The notes beneath the pieces were generated by a model, which saw only the letters and a program-made list of their open reading frames with translations, did not search any database and was not told the DNA's origin. Below are positions 7,251 through 15,979 of a stretch of 32,045 nucleotides of DNA, in pieces (the stretch's first letter is position 1; every line of letters begins with the position of its first letter). The stretch comes from Chloroflexota bacterium (GTDB lineage: Bacteria; Chloroflexota; Dehalococcoidia; SZUA-161). Location of the stretch: positions 1 through 32,045 of the forward strand of contig JAJYLC010000023.1 of the NCBI GenBank assembly GCA_021787935.1, read 5' to 3'. The translations under genes and the position numbers were made by a program.

Positions 7251-8993
7251 TTAGCGGGTTGATACCGATGACGGACGGTTCGGTATTGCCGATATTTTGC
7301 CTTCTTCGGGAATGTACCAGGGCGAAGCATACCACCAGTCGCCTGGCTCAGCGATGCCGTCTTCTATCAGGATGTGCATCAGGTTGTAGCCGACAGCCAT
7401 CAGGCATAGGCCACCGGGGTGGGCGGATGACTGGTGGGAGAGATACAGGCCGTCAATGCCCGGTACGCGGTAGCGTGCCAGCTCGGGCAGCGGGCGCTCG
7501 TTCCACCACTGGTCCCGGTCACAGCGGAGTCCGTACCAGGAGCCGCCAAGCATCCCGGTGTTGCGGAACTCCTGCTCCCGAGGGGATTCCCCTAAGATTT
7601 GGATGATATTATCGGAATCAAGATTCTCGACCACCTGGCTGAGTGCTTTGCGCATGTATTCGTTCCACTTGACCTTGTCTTCCATCGCGTCCATGCCGTC
7701 CACGTTATACTCTGGCGTGGGGACCAGCATCCACTGGGGCCCGTTGATATAGACCCCGGGGCGGGTACTCTGGGGGTGACACTCGGCGTAGGTCTCACTG
7801 GCAACCATGCCGTACATCGCTCTCTCCGGAGGGATGGTGAGGTTGCGCTGATGCCCCATAACCTCCGTCACGTTTTCGAAGTACAGCTCCCGCGAGTCAT
7901 TGGGAAAGAACGGACCCGTGAAAGACCCGTAATCTTCGTACCTGTAGCCGGGCGTCTGGAACTTGGGGCGTACACGAAGCCGTTCACGGGTCAGATAGTG
8001 CGTCATGTAGAGGCTCCCGCCCTTGAGGCTGAGATCCTTGATCCTCTGCAGGAAGCCGCTGTCCAGATGCCGGGGCCCTATCATTTCGAGGAAGGTCGGT
8101 TTTATGTGAACGGCGCTTATCACCGCCTTATTCGCCCAGATCTTCTTCGCACCCCAGGTGGCATCGTCCCTGAGCCGTACACCGACGGCACGATCGTGCT
8201 CTATGATGATCTCCTCCACGGGGCAGCACGTACGCACGACGGCACCGTGAGCAATCGCACAGCGCAGCAGGGCATGATAGTAGCCGTGGATGTTGCCGCG
8301 CGGGGCCACGGGCATGGCGACGGCAGGCGGCATGACGGTGGCCACGCTGCACAGTGCCGGGATAGCTGCTCCCTCCATGTGGCCGTGGGCCCCCGATACC
8401 AGGGCTATCCATGCCTGGTTCACCTTGAAGGGCTCGGTATCCAGGTACTCGTCCATGAGGTCGAACATAGTCCACTCGAGTAGCTCTCTGGTCCACATGT
8501 CCGGCTGGTGCTGTTTGTATACCTGCATAAAGGGGATAGTGTTCTCATTGAGCTCGACGTGGGGGGGATGCGGCGGACACCAGAAAGTGGCACGCATCAG
8601 GTCTTTAAAGAACGGGGGATCGGTCAGCAGGCCGGTTATCTTGGCATAACCCATCTTATCTTTATCGGTCACCTTCGACAGGCCATCGGTAGTAGTCATG
8701 TACCTGTCAGTGTTAAATGGGACAATTGCGCCCGCCTTCCAGTCCATGCGGAAGCCGTACTTCCATAGCTCCAACTGCTCCCAGCCCGGAGCTGACCCTC
8801 CGTAGTTGGCGATGGCATGGGGCTGAATGCGCACACCGGCTATAGGTTCGCAGGTCTCCTGCGCTCCGCCGCACTCTGGCCTCTCCTCCAGCAGGCAGAC
8901 ACTTAGTCCGCACTTGGCCAGATAGGCTGCCGTAGTTGTGCCGTTGTGGCCGGCACCGATGATGACTATGTCGTACCTTTCTTCCTTGTTCAT
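7251..8993 (-). CDS. FAD-dependent oxidoreductase, phytoene-dehydrogenase superfamily (COG1233), subtype A, copy 2
   Basis: A 580-residue flavoprotein, the longest and apparently most divergent subtype A copy. The FAD loop reads GAGHNG where the other two A copies have GGGPNG, a change in the glycine-rich loop that keeps all three glycines. VCLLEERPECGG and the altered C-terminal LYLSHQSSAHPGGLCLMA follow the subtype pattern, and the tail GDWWYASPWYIPEEGKISAIP is present. The ATG at 8993 follows GGAGG. It lies 41 bases after the first pair's B gene, and its own B partner follows after 11 bases. Confidence 0.87.
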   Translation of the reverse strand: MNKEERYDIVIIGAGHNGTTTAAYLAKCGLSVCLLEERPECGGAQETCEPIAGVRIQPHAIANYGGSAPGWEQLELWKYGFRMDWKAGAIVPFNTDRYMTTTDGLSKVTDKDKMGYAKITGLLTDPPFFKDLMRATFWCPPHPPHVELNENTIPFMQVYKQHQPDMWTRELLEWTMFDLMDEYLDTEPFKVNQAWIALVSGAHGHMEGAAIPALCSVATVMPPAVAMPVAPRGNIHGYYHALLRCAIAHGAVVRTCCPVEEIIIEHDRAVGVRLRDDATWGAKKIWANKAVISAVHIKPTFLEMIGPRHLDSGFLQRIKDLSLKGGSLYMTHYLTRERLRVRPKFQTPGYRYEDYGSFTGPFFPNDSRELYFENVTEVMGHQRNLTIPPERAMYGMVASETYAECHPQSTRPGVYINGPQWMLVPTPEYNVDGMDAMEDKVKWNEYMRKALSQVVENLDSDNIIQILGESPREQEFRNTGMLGGSWYGLRCDRDQWWNERPLPELARYRVPGIDGLYLSHQSSAHPGGLCLMAVGYNLMHILIEDGIAEPGDWWYASPWYIPEEGKISAIPNRPSSVSTR

Positions 8994-9034
8994 GTACCAC
9001 CTCCCATAAGTTATTTGGTTAAGTAAGTATAGGC

Positions 9035-10681
9035 TTACGTCAGGTACGTCTTGATATAGCGGTCCATCTCAGGTGTCGTCTTCCACCACTTCTTGACACC
9101 CAGGTCTTCGGCCACCTTGTTAGCGCCCAGATAGCCCGGACCGCCGAGCACCAGGCCTCCTGGATACGTGGAAGCGCCACACACGTAAAGCCCCTCTATG
9201 GGTGTCTTGGTGCTTGAGCACTCCTGATTAGGGCGGAAGGAACCCAGTTGTATGGGCTTGTAATCCCCGTGCTTGATACCGCCGCGGCGCATGTTGGGGA
9301 AGCGGGTCTCGATATCCACCGGAGTCTCATGGACGGTCATGATGATATTCTCACGCTTCATGTTGGGAGCAGCCTTCTGCCATTTCGCTAGGACTGCTTC
9401 TTCCATCTCTTTGGCTTTCTTTTCCCAGCCGCCCTGGATTTCGTAGGGGGCGTGCATCTGAAAAAAGGAGATATGTTTGCTTGGCTTGTCGCTGAGGTGG
9501 GGATCGTGGAGGGTCTCGCAGGTGGCGTGCCCGCCGAAATTAGCGCCTATCTTGCCTGCTACCACGTTATCCCAATGCGCCAGAAGCTGCTCCGTGCTTT
9601 CAATGCCGAAAATGGTCATGAATGCATCGTTTATCCAGGGGTCGTCGCACTTATACCGGGGAGGTTCCTCAGAGGCAACATGTAGAGTATAGAAACTCCA
9701 CTTGTCGTACTTCCATCCGTCAATCAAAGCTTTGAAGTCTTTATCCATGTGCTGTGCTCCGACGAGGTCGAGGAAGGTGGTATGCGGGTCGAGAGTGGAC
9801 ATGACTACCTTACTGCGCAGGGTGCGCCCTTCGGCAAGCTCTACTCCAACAGCCCTGCGATTTTGCATTATTATCTTGCTTACCTCTGCATGTTCCAGAA
9901 TTAACCCGCCTGCTTTGATTATCTCCCTGCCCATAGCGCTGGCGAATTTATGCGAACCGCCGTAGCAATAGCATTTATTCATACCCCGGTCGAGGAGGAG
10001 GGGCACGAAGAAGCCTATCCCTGTCTCTCTGGGGTCCAGCCCCCACATGCAACTGGCATATAGCATAAGGGCTCGCACCCGGTCGTTTTCAAAGGTGTTA
10101 TTGATGATGTCCAGCGGGCTCTGCTCGATGAGCTCCAGCATCTCTTGTCCGACCTTGGTCTTCTGGAGTGCCATGCTCATCTCTATCGGTGTCATGGTAG
10201 GCACATAGGTGGCTGGAGCCACAATCTCGTCGACGATGCGCCTCCAGCTTCTCATCACCTTGCCGAAGTTGACCGCATCCTTAAAGGAGAACTTGCTGAT
10301 GGAATCCTTGGTGTCCTCTATCATTTGTGTGAGGAGCAGTGACTTGCCATCCTCGAAAACCATGGCCGTTTGCGCATTGGGCTTGATCCAGAGAAGCGAG
10401 GGCCCGTCCAGGTTGAAGTCCTTGATAACGGGCATGTAGTCAACCATCATGTGATAAATAACGTGCGGGTTGGAGGAGTAACAGGGATATAGTATCTCCT
10501 CAGTGGCCAGTCCGCCTCCGATTTCGTAGCGGCGCTCGACGAGAGCTACTTTCAGCCCTGCTTTAGCCAGATAAGCCGCTGCCATCAGCCCGTTAGGACC
10601 CGCGCCTATGATAACGACGTCCCACTCGCTATTTTCGGGAAACTCCTGAAACATATGTCCAAAAATATCATCAGTCGTCAC
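9035..10681 (-). CDS. FAD-dependent oxidoreductase, phytoene-dehydrogenase superfamily (COG1233), subtype B, copy 1
   Basis: A 548-residue flavoprotein. The start is the GTG at 10679-10681, preceded by AGAGGAGG; the frame is open for 38 more codons upstream, but these overlap the preceding gene and carry a basic, unrelated sequence. The FAD loop is WDVVIIGAGPNGL, followed by VERRYEIGGGLATEEIL; the C-terminal signature is GLYVCGASTYPGGLVLGG. By eye about two thirds or more of residues match the copy at 2171-3817, and the length is identical. It follows its subtype A partner by 22 bases, the widest spacing of the three pairs. Confidence 0.88.
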   Translation of the reverse strand: MTTDDIFGHMFQEFPENSEWDVVIIGAGPNGLMAAAYLAKAGLKVALVERRYEIGGGLATEEILYPCYSSNPHVIYHMMVDYMPVIKDFNLDGPSLLWIKPNAQTAMVFEDGKSLLLTQMIEDTKDSISKFSFKDAVNFGKVMRSWRRIVDEIVAPATYVPTMTPIEMSMALQKTKVGQEMLELIEQSPLDIINNTFENDRVRALMLYASCMWGLDPRETGIGFFVPLLLDRGMNKCYCYGGSHKFASAMGREIIKAGGLILEHAEVSKIIMQNRRAVGVELAEGRTLRSKVVMSTLDPHTTFLDLVGAQHMDKDFKALIDGWKYDKWSFYTLHVASEEPPRYKCDDPWINDAFMTIFGIESTEQLLAHWDNVVAGKIGANFGGHATCETLHDPHLSDKPSKHISFFQMHAPYEIQGGWEKKAKEMEEAVLAKWQKAAPNMKRENIIMTVHETPVDIETRFPNMRRGGIKHGDYKPIQLGSFRPNQECSSTKTPIEGLYVCGASTYPGGLVLGGPGYLGANKVAEDLGVKKWWKTTPEMDRYIKTYLT

Positions 10682-10703
10682 GAAGTTCCTCCTCTTGGTC
10701 GTA

Positions 10704-12431
10704 TCAGCGAGGTATTGCAGAAACCTTTTCCTTTTGGGGTATGTAATACGGCGACGGGTACCACCATTTGCCTGGCTCAGCGATACTGTCCTCAATAAGT
10801 ATGTGCATCAGGTTGTAGGGTATAGCCATGAGGCACAGCCCCCCCGGATGTCCTGTGGTCTGGTGACAGGTGTAAAGTCCTTCAATAGGAGTGCGGTATC
10901 GGGCCAACTCCGGCATAGGACGCCGCGTCCAAGATTGGTCACGGCAGTGGCGGGAGCCGCACCAGGTGCCGCCTATGAGACCTGTATTACGGAACTCCAC
11001 TTCCCGGCCGGTGGCTGACCAGAGGTGGATAATGTTTTCATCCTCAAGCCCGTCCAGCGCCTGACTGAAGGCCTTGCGCATATAAGCGTCCAGCTTGGCT
11101 TTTTCTTTGTCCTGCGCATCGATGCCTTCAATCTGATACTCCGGGACAGGGACATTCACCTCGAAGGCGGCTGAAATATATCCCTCGCGATATCTACCCT
11201 GACAATCGGTAGGATTGAATGCCTGGGAAGGAGTGAGGAACCACATCAACTTTTCAGGTGGCAAGGTGGGAAGGCTCTTACGTGCATCGCAGTCAGCCAC
11301 GTTTTCATAGTAGAGCTCCCGTGAGTCCGATGGGTAAACCCCTCCGGAGGCAACCTTTGCCGGTCCTGCAACACCTGTTTCGCTCTCCTGCATTGCTTTG
11401 AATTTCTTATTCCACTGTATAGGCTTGCGAGTATGGTAAGTAGATACATAAAGCGTGCCGTTCTTCAGGCTGATGTCCTTCACTTTCTGAATAAACGATG
11501 GGTCGAGATGCTCCCTGCCTATCATCTTGAGGAAAGTCTGTTTATAGTCTACGGCGGCTATCACTGCCTTGTTCGCCCAGATTTTCCGGCCGCCTATTGC
11601 CGCTGTCTCCCTCAAGCGCACTCCCATCGCTCGCCCGTCCTGCACTATGATTTCCTCGACAGGGCAGGCCGTGCGCACCACCGCGCCGTGGGCTACGGCG
11701 CAGCGGTGGATGGCATGGAAATAGCCGTGGAGGCCACCGCGCGGAATGCTGAGTTTACCTGTATTCGGTAGAATAAGAAGCTGTACACTGAGCAAAGCCG
11801 GGATGGCTACACCTTCCCAATGTCCGGCGGCTCCCGATGCCCAGGCTGCGAACGCCATAGTTACTTTGAAAGGCTCGCTCTCACAAAACTCGTCCATAAG
11901 CTCGAACATCGTCCAGTCACGCAACTCCGGTGTGCATACATCGGGCTGGTATTTTTTGTAAACCTGCATGTAAGGGGTGTTTTCATCCGTCACTTCCACT
12001 TCAGGGGGATGAGGGGGGCACCAAAAGGTGGCACGCATAAGCTCTCGGGTGAAGGGAGGTTGACCGAGCAGGCCGCCCAATTTGGCGAAGCCCATGGCAT
12101 CCTTTTCTGTGATGCGAGTCACCCCTTGAGTGGTAGTGTTGCCTGCAGTCAGCGATCTCATCATATCCTCGGGGTTCCAGACCATGCGAAAACCGTACTT
12201 GTGAAGCTCAAGCTGCTCGAAACCCGGGGCGGGGGATGCGTACATGAGCATGGCATGAGGATAAATGCGCACACCGGGTATAGGTTCGACAGTCTCGCAT
12301 GCGCCGCCACATTCTACGCGCTCCTCCAGCACGCAGACGCTCAGGCCGCATTTAGACAGGTATGCTGCCGTAGTCATCCCGTTAGGGCCTCCACCTATGA
12401 TGACAACATCATATCTTTCATCTCTGGACAT
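10704..12431 (-). CDS. FAD-dependent oxidoreductase, phytoene-dehydrogenase superfamily (COG1233), subtype A, copy 1
   Basis: A 575-residue flavoprotein and the first gene of the six-flavoprotein operon. YDVVIIGGGPNGM starts the FAD domain and VCVLEERVECGG completes the ADP-ribose contact. The C-terminal motif is the subtype A form LYTCHQTTGHPGGLCLMAIP, and the tail GKWWYPSPYYIPQKEKVSAIP is shared with the other A copies. The ATG at 12431 follows TAGGAGG. Upstream is a 475-bp gap with a TATAAT box and leader hairpins, so transcription of the whole run probably starts there. No carotenoid or terpenoid synthesis genes are nearby, so a classical phytoene-desaturase role is unlikely. Confidence 0.88.
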   Translation of the reverse strand: MSRDERYDVVIIGGGPNGMTTAAYLSKCGLSVCVLEERVECGGACETVEPIPGVRIYPHAMLMYASPAPGFEQLELHKYGFRMVWNPEDMMRSLTAGNTTTQGVTRITEKDAMGFAKLGGLLGQPPFTRELMRATFWCPPHPPEVEVTDENTPYMQVYKKYQPDVCTPELRDWTMFELMDEFCESEPFKVTMAFAAWASGAAGHWEGVAIPALLSVQLLILPNTGKLSIPRGGLHGYFHAIHRCAVAHGAVVRTACPVEEIIVQDGRAMGVRLRETAAIGGRKIWANKAVIAAVDYKQTFLKMIGREHLDPSFIQKVKDISLKNGTLYVSTYHTRKPIQWNKKFKAMQESETGVAGPAKVASGGVYPSDSRELYYENVADCDARKSLPTLPPEKLMWFLTPSQAFNPTDCQGRYREGYISAAFEVNVPVPEYQIEGIDAQDKEKAKLDAYMRKAFSQALDGLEDENIIHLWSATGREVEFRNTGLIGGTWCGSRHCRDQSWTRRPMPELARYRTPIEGLYTCHQTTGHPGGLCLMAIPYNLMHILIEDSIAEPGKWWYPSPYYIPQKEKVSAIPR

Positions 12432-12906
12432 AGTTTCCTCCTACCAAATGCACTGCGGAAATAAGCAAAGTAGGATTAAATGCTGGACATAAAAATACCA
12501 TCACAACCCTGCTCGCCAGTTTAGAGCAAAGCTGGTAACCAGCCGTTTCGACCAGTGCTAATTTATGCGATTATATCTAAGCCCGCTCATTTAAGATCTG
12601 CTTCTTTGAGAGGCAGGTCTAAAAAAAGAAGCCACAAACCCTATTGAGGGAATTGTGTCACATCTGTGGTGAGATATTTGTACTGCACAGTTGTGGGGGT
12701 GTCAATGGAGAAAACCCGATGTTTTTATGTAGTGATTATGGCATACGGGGGAGAGGTGAAATTGATGTAGGTTTGCTTAAATATTGTATTGGAATGACCT
12801 GTTTCGCAATCAAGCACATTCAGTTTAGGGTGGACTTGCATTTTGGGAAGGCCATCAGCTTCGGAGTTAAAGTCACATTTCACTGATGATTGCTCCGGAT
12901 GATATC
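12432..12906 (-). promoter_or_regulatory. Promoter and leader of the flavoprotein operon (475-bp gap without a gene)
   Basis: A perfect TATAAT lies on the minus strand at 12570-12575. No recognisable -35 box is found 16-18 bases upstream, which would fit an activator-dependent promoter. The predicted leader is about 130 bases and holds two small hairpins: TGCTC/GAGCA at 12510-12528 and GCTGGT-A-ACCAGC at 12531-12543. The rest (about 12621-12906) is AT-rich, and I see nothing I can name in it. A plus-strand frame at 12644-12886 was rejected as a gene. Confidence 0.5.
12594..12620. repeat. Dyad at the expected -35 area of the flavoprotein promoter
   Basis: AGATCTGC (12594-12601) and GCAGGTCT (12613-12620) form an 8-base stem with one T-G pair and an 11-base loop, followed on the plus strand by seven A. 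It covers the place where the -35 box should be, so it may be an operator. The U run is on the wrong side for a minus-strand terminator of the moaD/thiF unit. Confidence 0.35.
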
Positions 12907-13182
12907 TTACCCGCCGCTGATAGCGAGCACGAAGAAAAGCTCGTCGCCATCGTTCAGCGGCTTCGTCAGGTCATCGGCCGAGATTTTTTGTCCATTAACA
13001 AAAAACCATATCTGGGGTCGCAGATTGCCCTGCTTATCATAAAGCCATCTCTTTATTTTCGGGAATCGAGCTTCTAATTCGTGAAGGCATTCCACAGTGT
13101 TATTTCCTGTTACCTTCACAAACTCTTGACCGTCGGTAAATTTGCGGAATAGCGAAGATATTTTTATAGTGACATTCATCAT
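12907..13182 (-). CDS. MoaD/ThiS-like ubiquitin-fold sulfur carrier
   Basis: A 91-residue small protein of the MoaD/ThiS fold. It ends in the diglycine LAISGG, the tail that an E1-like enzyme adenylates and that can then carry sulfur as a thiocarboxylate. VKISSLFRKFTDGQ at the front and NDGDELFFVLAISGG at the end are typical for MoaD. Its ATG overlaps the stop of the thiF/moeB-like gene by four bases, so the two are co-translated partners. Placement next to a tungsten aldehyde oxidoreductase suggests work on the pterin cofactor; neighbouring AOR, MoaD and MoeB genes are a known arrangement. A role in thiamine or tRNA thiolation is less likely from context. Confidence 0.85.
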   Translation of the reverse strand: MMNVTIKISSLFRKFTDGQEFVKVTGNNTVECLHELEARFPKIKRWLYDKQGNLRPQIWFFVNGQKISADDLTKPLNDGDELFFVLAISGG

Positions 13183-13898
13183 CTACACTCGCAGCAATTC
13201 GGGTCTCTCTTCAGTCTGACTTCACTGAATTTCATGCTTAGTCCATCGTAAATCAAGAGCCTGTCTGTAAGCAATTCGCCTATGCCCAGGATATACTTCA
13301 ATACTTCGCTAGCCTGAATGCAGCCTATGATTGCAGGGGTAACTCCCACCACAGGGATCTTACCGGGGATAACGCCTTGGTACAAGCACCTCAAGCACGC
13401 TGTCTTGCCAGGGACTACTGTGGTGGCCCTGCCCTCGAAGCCGTAGACTGCCCCATGAAACAAGGGCAGTTTTTTCTTGACGGCAACCTTGTTTAACAGA
13501 AACCTTGCCGGAAGATTGTCCATAGCGTCCACTATCAAATAATCGCCCAGAATGTCGAACACATTATTCTCATCAATCGTTTCTTTTATAGCCTCTACAT
13601 TAATTTGCGGATTAAGCACCTCTAGCTTCTCTTTAGCCGAGTCAACCTTATCCCTTCCTATGTCCTTATCTGAGTGCAGCACCTGACGGTTCAAGTTGCT
13701 GAGCTCCACCTTGTCACCATCTATAATTTTGATTCTCCCCACACCAGCTACGGCTAAATAGGTTAAAATGGCAGAGCCGAGACCGCCGACCCCAGCAACC
13801 AAAACCTTTGCCTTCTTAAGTTTTTCCTGCCCCGATTTTGACCAGCCGGGAATCAGTATTTGTCTTTCATATCTTGCTAGTTCCGACTTGTCGAGCAT
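13179..13898 (-). CDS. ThiF/MoeB/HesA-family E1-like adenylyltransferase
   Basis: A 239-residue enzyme of the E1-like superfamily, expected to adenylate the C-terminal glycine of the MoaD-like protein encoded next. The ATP site is VAGVGGLGSA (about 34-43), followed by IIDGDKVELSNLNRQ and the GRDKVDSA block. The zinc-binding cysteines appear as C168-x2-C171 and a CCEC cluster at 235-238 close to the C-terminus. There is no rhodanese domain, so the length matches bacterial MoeB/ThiF rather than the longer sulfurtransferase fusions. The ATG at 13898 follows GAGAGGAAG. The gene lies 158 bases after the aldehyde oxidoreductase with a palindrome between, so it may be partly uncoupled from it. Confidence 0.88.
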   Translation of the reverse strand: MLDKSELARYERQILIPGWSKSGQEKLKKAKVLVAGVGGLGSAILTYLAVAGVGRIKIIDGDKVELSNLNRQVLHSDKDIGRDKVDSAKEKLEVLNPQINVEAIKETIDENNVFDILGDYLIVDAMDNLPARFLLNKVAVKKKLPLFHGAVYGFEGRATTVVPGKTACLRCLYQGVIPGKIPVVGVTPAIIGCIQASEVLKYILGIGELLTDRLLIYDGLSMKFSEVRLKRDPNCCECR

Positions 13899-13996
13899 CT
13901 TCCTCTCTCATCAATAGCAATGGCAGCAATGTTAAAAGCACTGTTTGATATTAACCCATTTGGCTTATCATTGCCAGCGGGTCTCTTAATTAATGG

Positions 13997-14028
13997 GAGT
14001 ACCTGTCCCCCGCGGGGGACAGGTACTC
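13997..14028. repeat. 32-bp perfect palindrome between the AOR and thiF-like genes
   Basis: GAGTACCTGTCCCCCG is followed immediately by its exact reverse complement, with the centre at CG|CG (14011-14014). It lies 29 bases past the AOR stop. As RNA it would fold into a very strong 14-bp stem and could end transcription or protect the AOR message, but no U run follows on the minus strand (CCATTAATTAAG instead). A perfect, GC-rich palindrome of this size also fits a REP-like dispersed element; only a genome search would tell. Confidence 0.85.
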
Positions 14029-14056
14029 GACTCAAGGAGGGCAGGGAACTTAAGGT

Positions 14057-15910
14057 CTATTTGTATAGTTTGGCGGCAAGCTCGGACAGGCCCAGGCTTA
14101 CCAGTTTTTCCTTCAAGGGGCGGCCCTTGGCATCCAGGCCCCTTGCTTTATAGTAATCTTTCAGCATTAGTTCTACATTGGGCACCGAGCCCGCAGCGCC
14201 ACCGTCAGGGAGCGGGGTCAAAATCCGCTTCGGCATTCGGTCGTCTGCGGCTGTAATTCCCATGAGATTGTTCAGACCCCTTTGAAGCATCCAGATACGC
14301 TCGCCACACTCCATGATTTCTTTTAGGTCGTAGTCAAAACCGGTGGCAGCCTTCAGCGCCTCCGCCAACTCGGTAATCGACATGGACATGAGGCCGAACT
14401 GGCACATTGTCGCTGCATTTGACAGCATTGCCACGTTTTCGCAGATAAAGTTAAGCTCACCTTTGCCCTCGTCAGCCTTGGGGTCGTAGCCGCCTGTTAT
14501 ACCAATGTCCGGCCAGGTGGTCCAGCTCGATTCAATCTTGCCTATCTCGGATGCCACGTGGCAGGCGCCACGATTGGACATCACGAAACCGAGGCCATGA
14601 CCATGGGACCCCCGCGAATCGTACAAAGCATACTCGAGGCCTTTAATCTCCACTGTATAATCTGCTGCATTCTTGCCTATCTTTTTAGCCGCACCGCGGC
14701 TGCCCTCCGCCAGCACATTGCCGAAGTCTTTGCGGTATGTTATCTTCTCCATCATCGCCAGGACATCGTCTGCATTCCCCCACCTCAACTGTCCCCCTTC
14801 CAGGTCCTTGGACGTAATTAGGCCCTTCTCGAAGCACTCCATGGCGAAGGCAATGGTGGCCCCGCAGCTAATGCTGTCCATGCCATATCGGTTCGCCATC
14901 TCATTCATTTTGAGGATGGCTGCCATGTTTTCAATAACCATCAGGGAGCCGAAGGCGCCGATTGTCTCATACTGGGGGCCGGGCCCCTCTGCAATGGCGT
15001 AGGGCCCCTCAGCTAGCTTTACTGTTCTCTTGCACGCTATGGGGCAGGTGTAGCATGCATGTGGCTTTATCAGGTAGGCACCCAGCGCACCGCCGCCGAG
15101 CAGCGGCCCCAGCCAGTTGCCGTCGCCCACCGTGTAATTCTTAACCGGCAGAACGCCGGTCATAGCATTTACGTCCACCCCCATTGCGGTACCGGCGCCT
15201 GTGAGGGCCTGCGTGATGACACTTTCCTTGACCTTAGCCAGAGCATTCTTGCGTACATTCTCGAACTCTTCCAGATCGGCTGGTATCACTTTGCCCGTGC
15301 CACTGATAACAATAGCCTTCAGCTTCTTGGAGCCCATCACCGCACCGCCGCCGCAGCGGCTGACTGAGCCCCATTTCGTATTCATTATGTTGGCAAACTT
15401 TACCAGGTTCTCTCCGGCAGGGCCTATCTCCAGCACGTCTGCTTTGTTGCCATGACGTTTCTTGAGAATATCCGAGGTTTCATATATATCCTTTCCCCAC
15501 AAATCGGAGGCGTCCTTAATCTCCACCTTGTCATCTGCTATCACGATATACACAGGTTTCTTGGAAGCGCCTGATATGGCAATTCCATCGTAACCTGCTC
15601 TCTTCATTTCAGCCGCGAAGTTGCCTCCGGCCGAGCCCTGTCCCCAGATACCTGTCTGAGGTGATTTAAAGGCTGCCAGCAGGCGTGAAGATGTGAAAAA
15701 GTTGGTCCCTGACAAAGGGCCAGCCATAAGGAAAAGTACGTTCTTGGCGGACAGTGGTTCAGTGTCGGGAGGAACACGATCAAAGAATAGCTTCGCTGCG
15801 AGCCCGGCCCCTCCGATAAATTTTCGCAACACATCGTCTTTTATCTCGGTAGTTTTGACTTTGCCACTGCTTAGGTCTATATCAAGTATCTTTCCTCTGT
15901 TTGTTCCCAT
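14057..15910 (-). CDS. Aldehyde:ferredoxin oxidoreductase family (tungsten/molybdenum bis-pterin enzyme)
   Basis: A 617-residue AOR-family protein. The family oxidises aldehydes to acids with ferredoxin, or runs the reverse, using a tungsten or molybdenum bis-pterin cofactor and one [4Fe-4S] cluster. The N-terminus NRGKILDIDLSSGKVKT and the GGAGLAAKLFF block are typical of domain 1. The cluster cysteines are visible as C286-x2-C289-x3-C293 (CYTCPIACKR), with the fourth as C503 in MCQFG, matching the spacing in known AORs. The ATG at 15908-15910 starts the normal N-terminus. It lies 69 bases after the synthase-fold gene, with no promoter seen between, so it probably belongs to the CoA operon. 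Substrate specificity within the family cannot be read from sequence. Confidence 0.93.
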   Translation of the reverse strand: MGTNRGKILDIDLSSGKVKTTEIKDDVLRKFIGGAGLAAKLFFDRVPPDTEPLSAKNVLFLMAGPLSGTNFFTSSRLLAAFKSPQTGIWGQGSAGGNFAAEMKRAGYDGIAISGASKKPVYIVIADDKVEIKDASDLWGKDIYETSDILKKRHGNKADVLEIGPAGENLVKFANIMNTKWGSVSRCGGGAVMGSKKLKAIVISGTGKVIPADLEEFENVRKNALAKVKESVITQALTGAGTAMGVDVNAMTGVLPVKNYTVGDGNWLGPLLGGGALGAYLIKPHACYTCPIACKRTVKLAEGPYAIAEGPGPQYETIGAFGSLMVIENMAAILKMNEMANRYGMDSISCGATIAFAMECFEKGLITSKDLEGGQLRWGNADDVLAMMEKITYRKDFGNVLAEGSRGAAKKIGKNAADYTVEIKGLEYALYDSRGSHGHGLGFVMSNRGACHVASEIGKIESSWTTWPDIGITGGYDPKADEGKGELNFICENVAMLSNAATMCQFGLMSMSITELAEALKAATGFDYDLKEIMECGERIWMLQRGLNNLMGITAADDRMPKRILTPLPDGGAAGSVPNVELMLKDYYKARGLDAKGRPLKEKLVSLGLSELAAKLYK

Positions 15911-15979
15911 TTCTACCCTACCTCCCTGATTATTATTATAAGATAAGACCTCCTAATTCTATTAATTTTGCTGACTACA

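Noticed and set aside
7599-8483. Plus-strand open frame of 294 codons
   Set aside because: It is a shadow of the subtype A flavoprotein on the minus strand; the His-rich product is not protein-like.
2171-12431. Carotenoid biosynthesis cluster
   Set aside because: Six COG1233 proteins would suggest phytoene desaturases, but no phytoene synthase, prenyltransferase or cyclase gene is present, and the proteins fall into two other subtypes.
12644-12886. Plus-strand frame of 80 codons with CxxC near its start, in the 475-bp gap
   Set aside because: It starts with TTG without a ribosome site, resembles no family I know, and the CxxC is not followed by a second proper metal site.
12907-13898. Thiamine synthesis ThiS/ThiF pair
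   Set aside because: No thiG, thiH or thiC nearby; the AOR next door makes pterin-cofactor work more likely.
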